Shown here one piece after another: positions 63,522-64,000 of a DNA stretch of 64,000 nucleotides; position 1 is the stretch's first letter; every line of letters begins with the position of its first letter. Location: positions 1,488,001 to 1,552,000 of the forward strand of contig OX424562.1 in assembly GCA_949152475.1 (NCBI GenBank), read 5' to 3'. Position numbers and translations under genes: made by a program. Below the pieces are notes generated by a model, which was given only the letters and a program-made list of their open reading frames with translations, was not told the DNA's origin and did no database searches. Source of the DNA: Terebella lapidaria. Lineage: Eukaryota > Annelida > Polychaeta > Terebellida > Terebellidae.

Positions 63522-64000
63522 TTAGCCTTTCTCCTCTTCTATCGGCTGCTCGTCTGCGCCGTTCTTCTTGGGGCTGGGCGGCGAAGGCGGGTCCCTACGC
63601 TGTGGAGCGGGGCGCTCCACGAGCGGAGCCGGAAGTTGAAATTCCGGCTGCACGGGCAGATGAGGCAGGCCTGGCGGCGGTTGCAGGGGCTTCACTGGAG
63701 AGCCCTGCTTGCCAGGTTCTGTAGGTGCCAACAAAAAGAAGGTTGGCGGAGACATCGCGCCTAGGTCGGCTACAGCGGCGAACATCTCTACCACATCGCG
63801 GGTGCGCTCCTGACCGGCCGTATGCTCTCCTCATTTCTTGACGAGAATGGCGGAGATGGCCAGCTCCAGGGCTGCATCCACCCGCTGAGCAATAGATTGG
63901 TTCAGGGCAGACAACATCGGGTCGTCGACGCCCTGAAGTAGGTGAGCCTGAGCAGCATCGACTTGGTCTAAACGATGCCGTAGCTCCTCATTCTCAGCCA
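63522..64000 (-). pseudogene. Gag-like reading frame, partial, with an internal stop
   Basis: From the window edge the minus strand reads ENEELRHRLDQVDAAQAHLL, a predicted coiled coil, then ...LELAISAILVKK, a TGA at about 63,834, then in the same frame TRDVVEMFAAVADLGAM and a Pro-rich tail ending EEEKG and TAA. Coiled coil followed by Pro-rich sequence with unusually high GC resembles gag or ORF1 proteins of retroelements, but no zinc knuckle is visible, so the assignment is weak. The 5' end is outside the window. Confidence 0.4.

Overview
The window is animal nuclear DNA. Genes are split by GT-AG introns with matching codon phases, and the sequence between them is AT-rich and full of nested transposons, MITEs, a tRNA-derived SINE, a CR1/L2-like LINE, Penelope-like elements and minisatellites. 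The mix points to a marine invertebrate such as amphioxus or a lophotrochozoan. I cannot fix the species from sequence alone.

Three host genes are supported. (1) A secreted S1A serine protease, elastase-like at its C-terminus, lies on the minus strand (exons from 18,578 down to 2,244). It has a TATA box and a signal peptide. Its GWG-to-GDSGGP exon cannot be found and one exon junction is out of phase. (2) An intron-free 675-codon gene on the plus strand (23,272-25,299) encodes a disordered protein with a candidate PP1-docking motif (RVQF) and an Asp/Glu-rich tail. (3) A high-affinity choline transporter (SLC5A7/CHT-like) lies on the minus strand (56,824 down to 25,961). Eight exons all join in phase; only the ATG exon is missing. 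Genes 2 and 3 converge, with 661 bp between their stop codons.

Mobile DNA by region. The last large protease intron holds a 7.0-kb TIR element with a 6-bp target duplication; a 5-kb TIR element carrying a decayed LINE is nested in it. Other protease introns hold a TA-flanked TIR element that contains a second TIR element with a 21-bp minisatellite, a 5'-truncated LINE, and two TTAA-flanked MITEs. Two of these insertions end within a few bases of the donors of exons 2 and 3.

The 24-kb transporter intron (30,692-54,838) is a Russian doll. A Penelope-like element with an N-terminal GIY-YIG remnant (Naiad-like) has a SINE inside it. The same element is split by a 19,692-bp TIR element with an 8-bp target duplication (33,996-53,687). 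Stripped of its passengers, that element is about 1.1 kb and consists largely of palindromic repeats built on GAGCGTTATAACGCTC. The passengers are at least six copies or half-copies of a GGGTAGTTTCACC TIR family, among them a 3.85-kb near-identical inverted duplication, plus a TTAA-flanked 4.1-kb element, a 2-kb element with a Harbinger-like coding remnant, and mariner-like MITEs. The outer termini match those of the 21-bp minisatellite element 20 kb away, so one TIR family carries two unrelated tandem arrays.

The next transporter intron-exon unit has a second oddity. About 24 tandem copies of a 103-bp unit each carry a copy of the preceding exon's 3' end and its splice donor. Every full unit could be read as a 36-nt, phase-0 micro-exon. 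The right end holds a 61-bp satellite (about 33 copies) grown from a dispersed repeat, a small palindromic ACGCGT repeat, and a partial gag-like reading frame.
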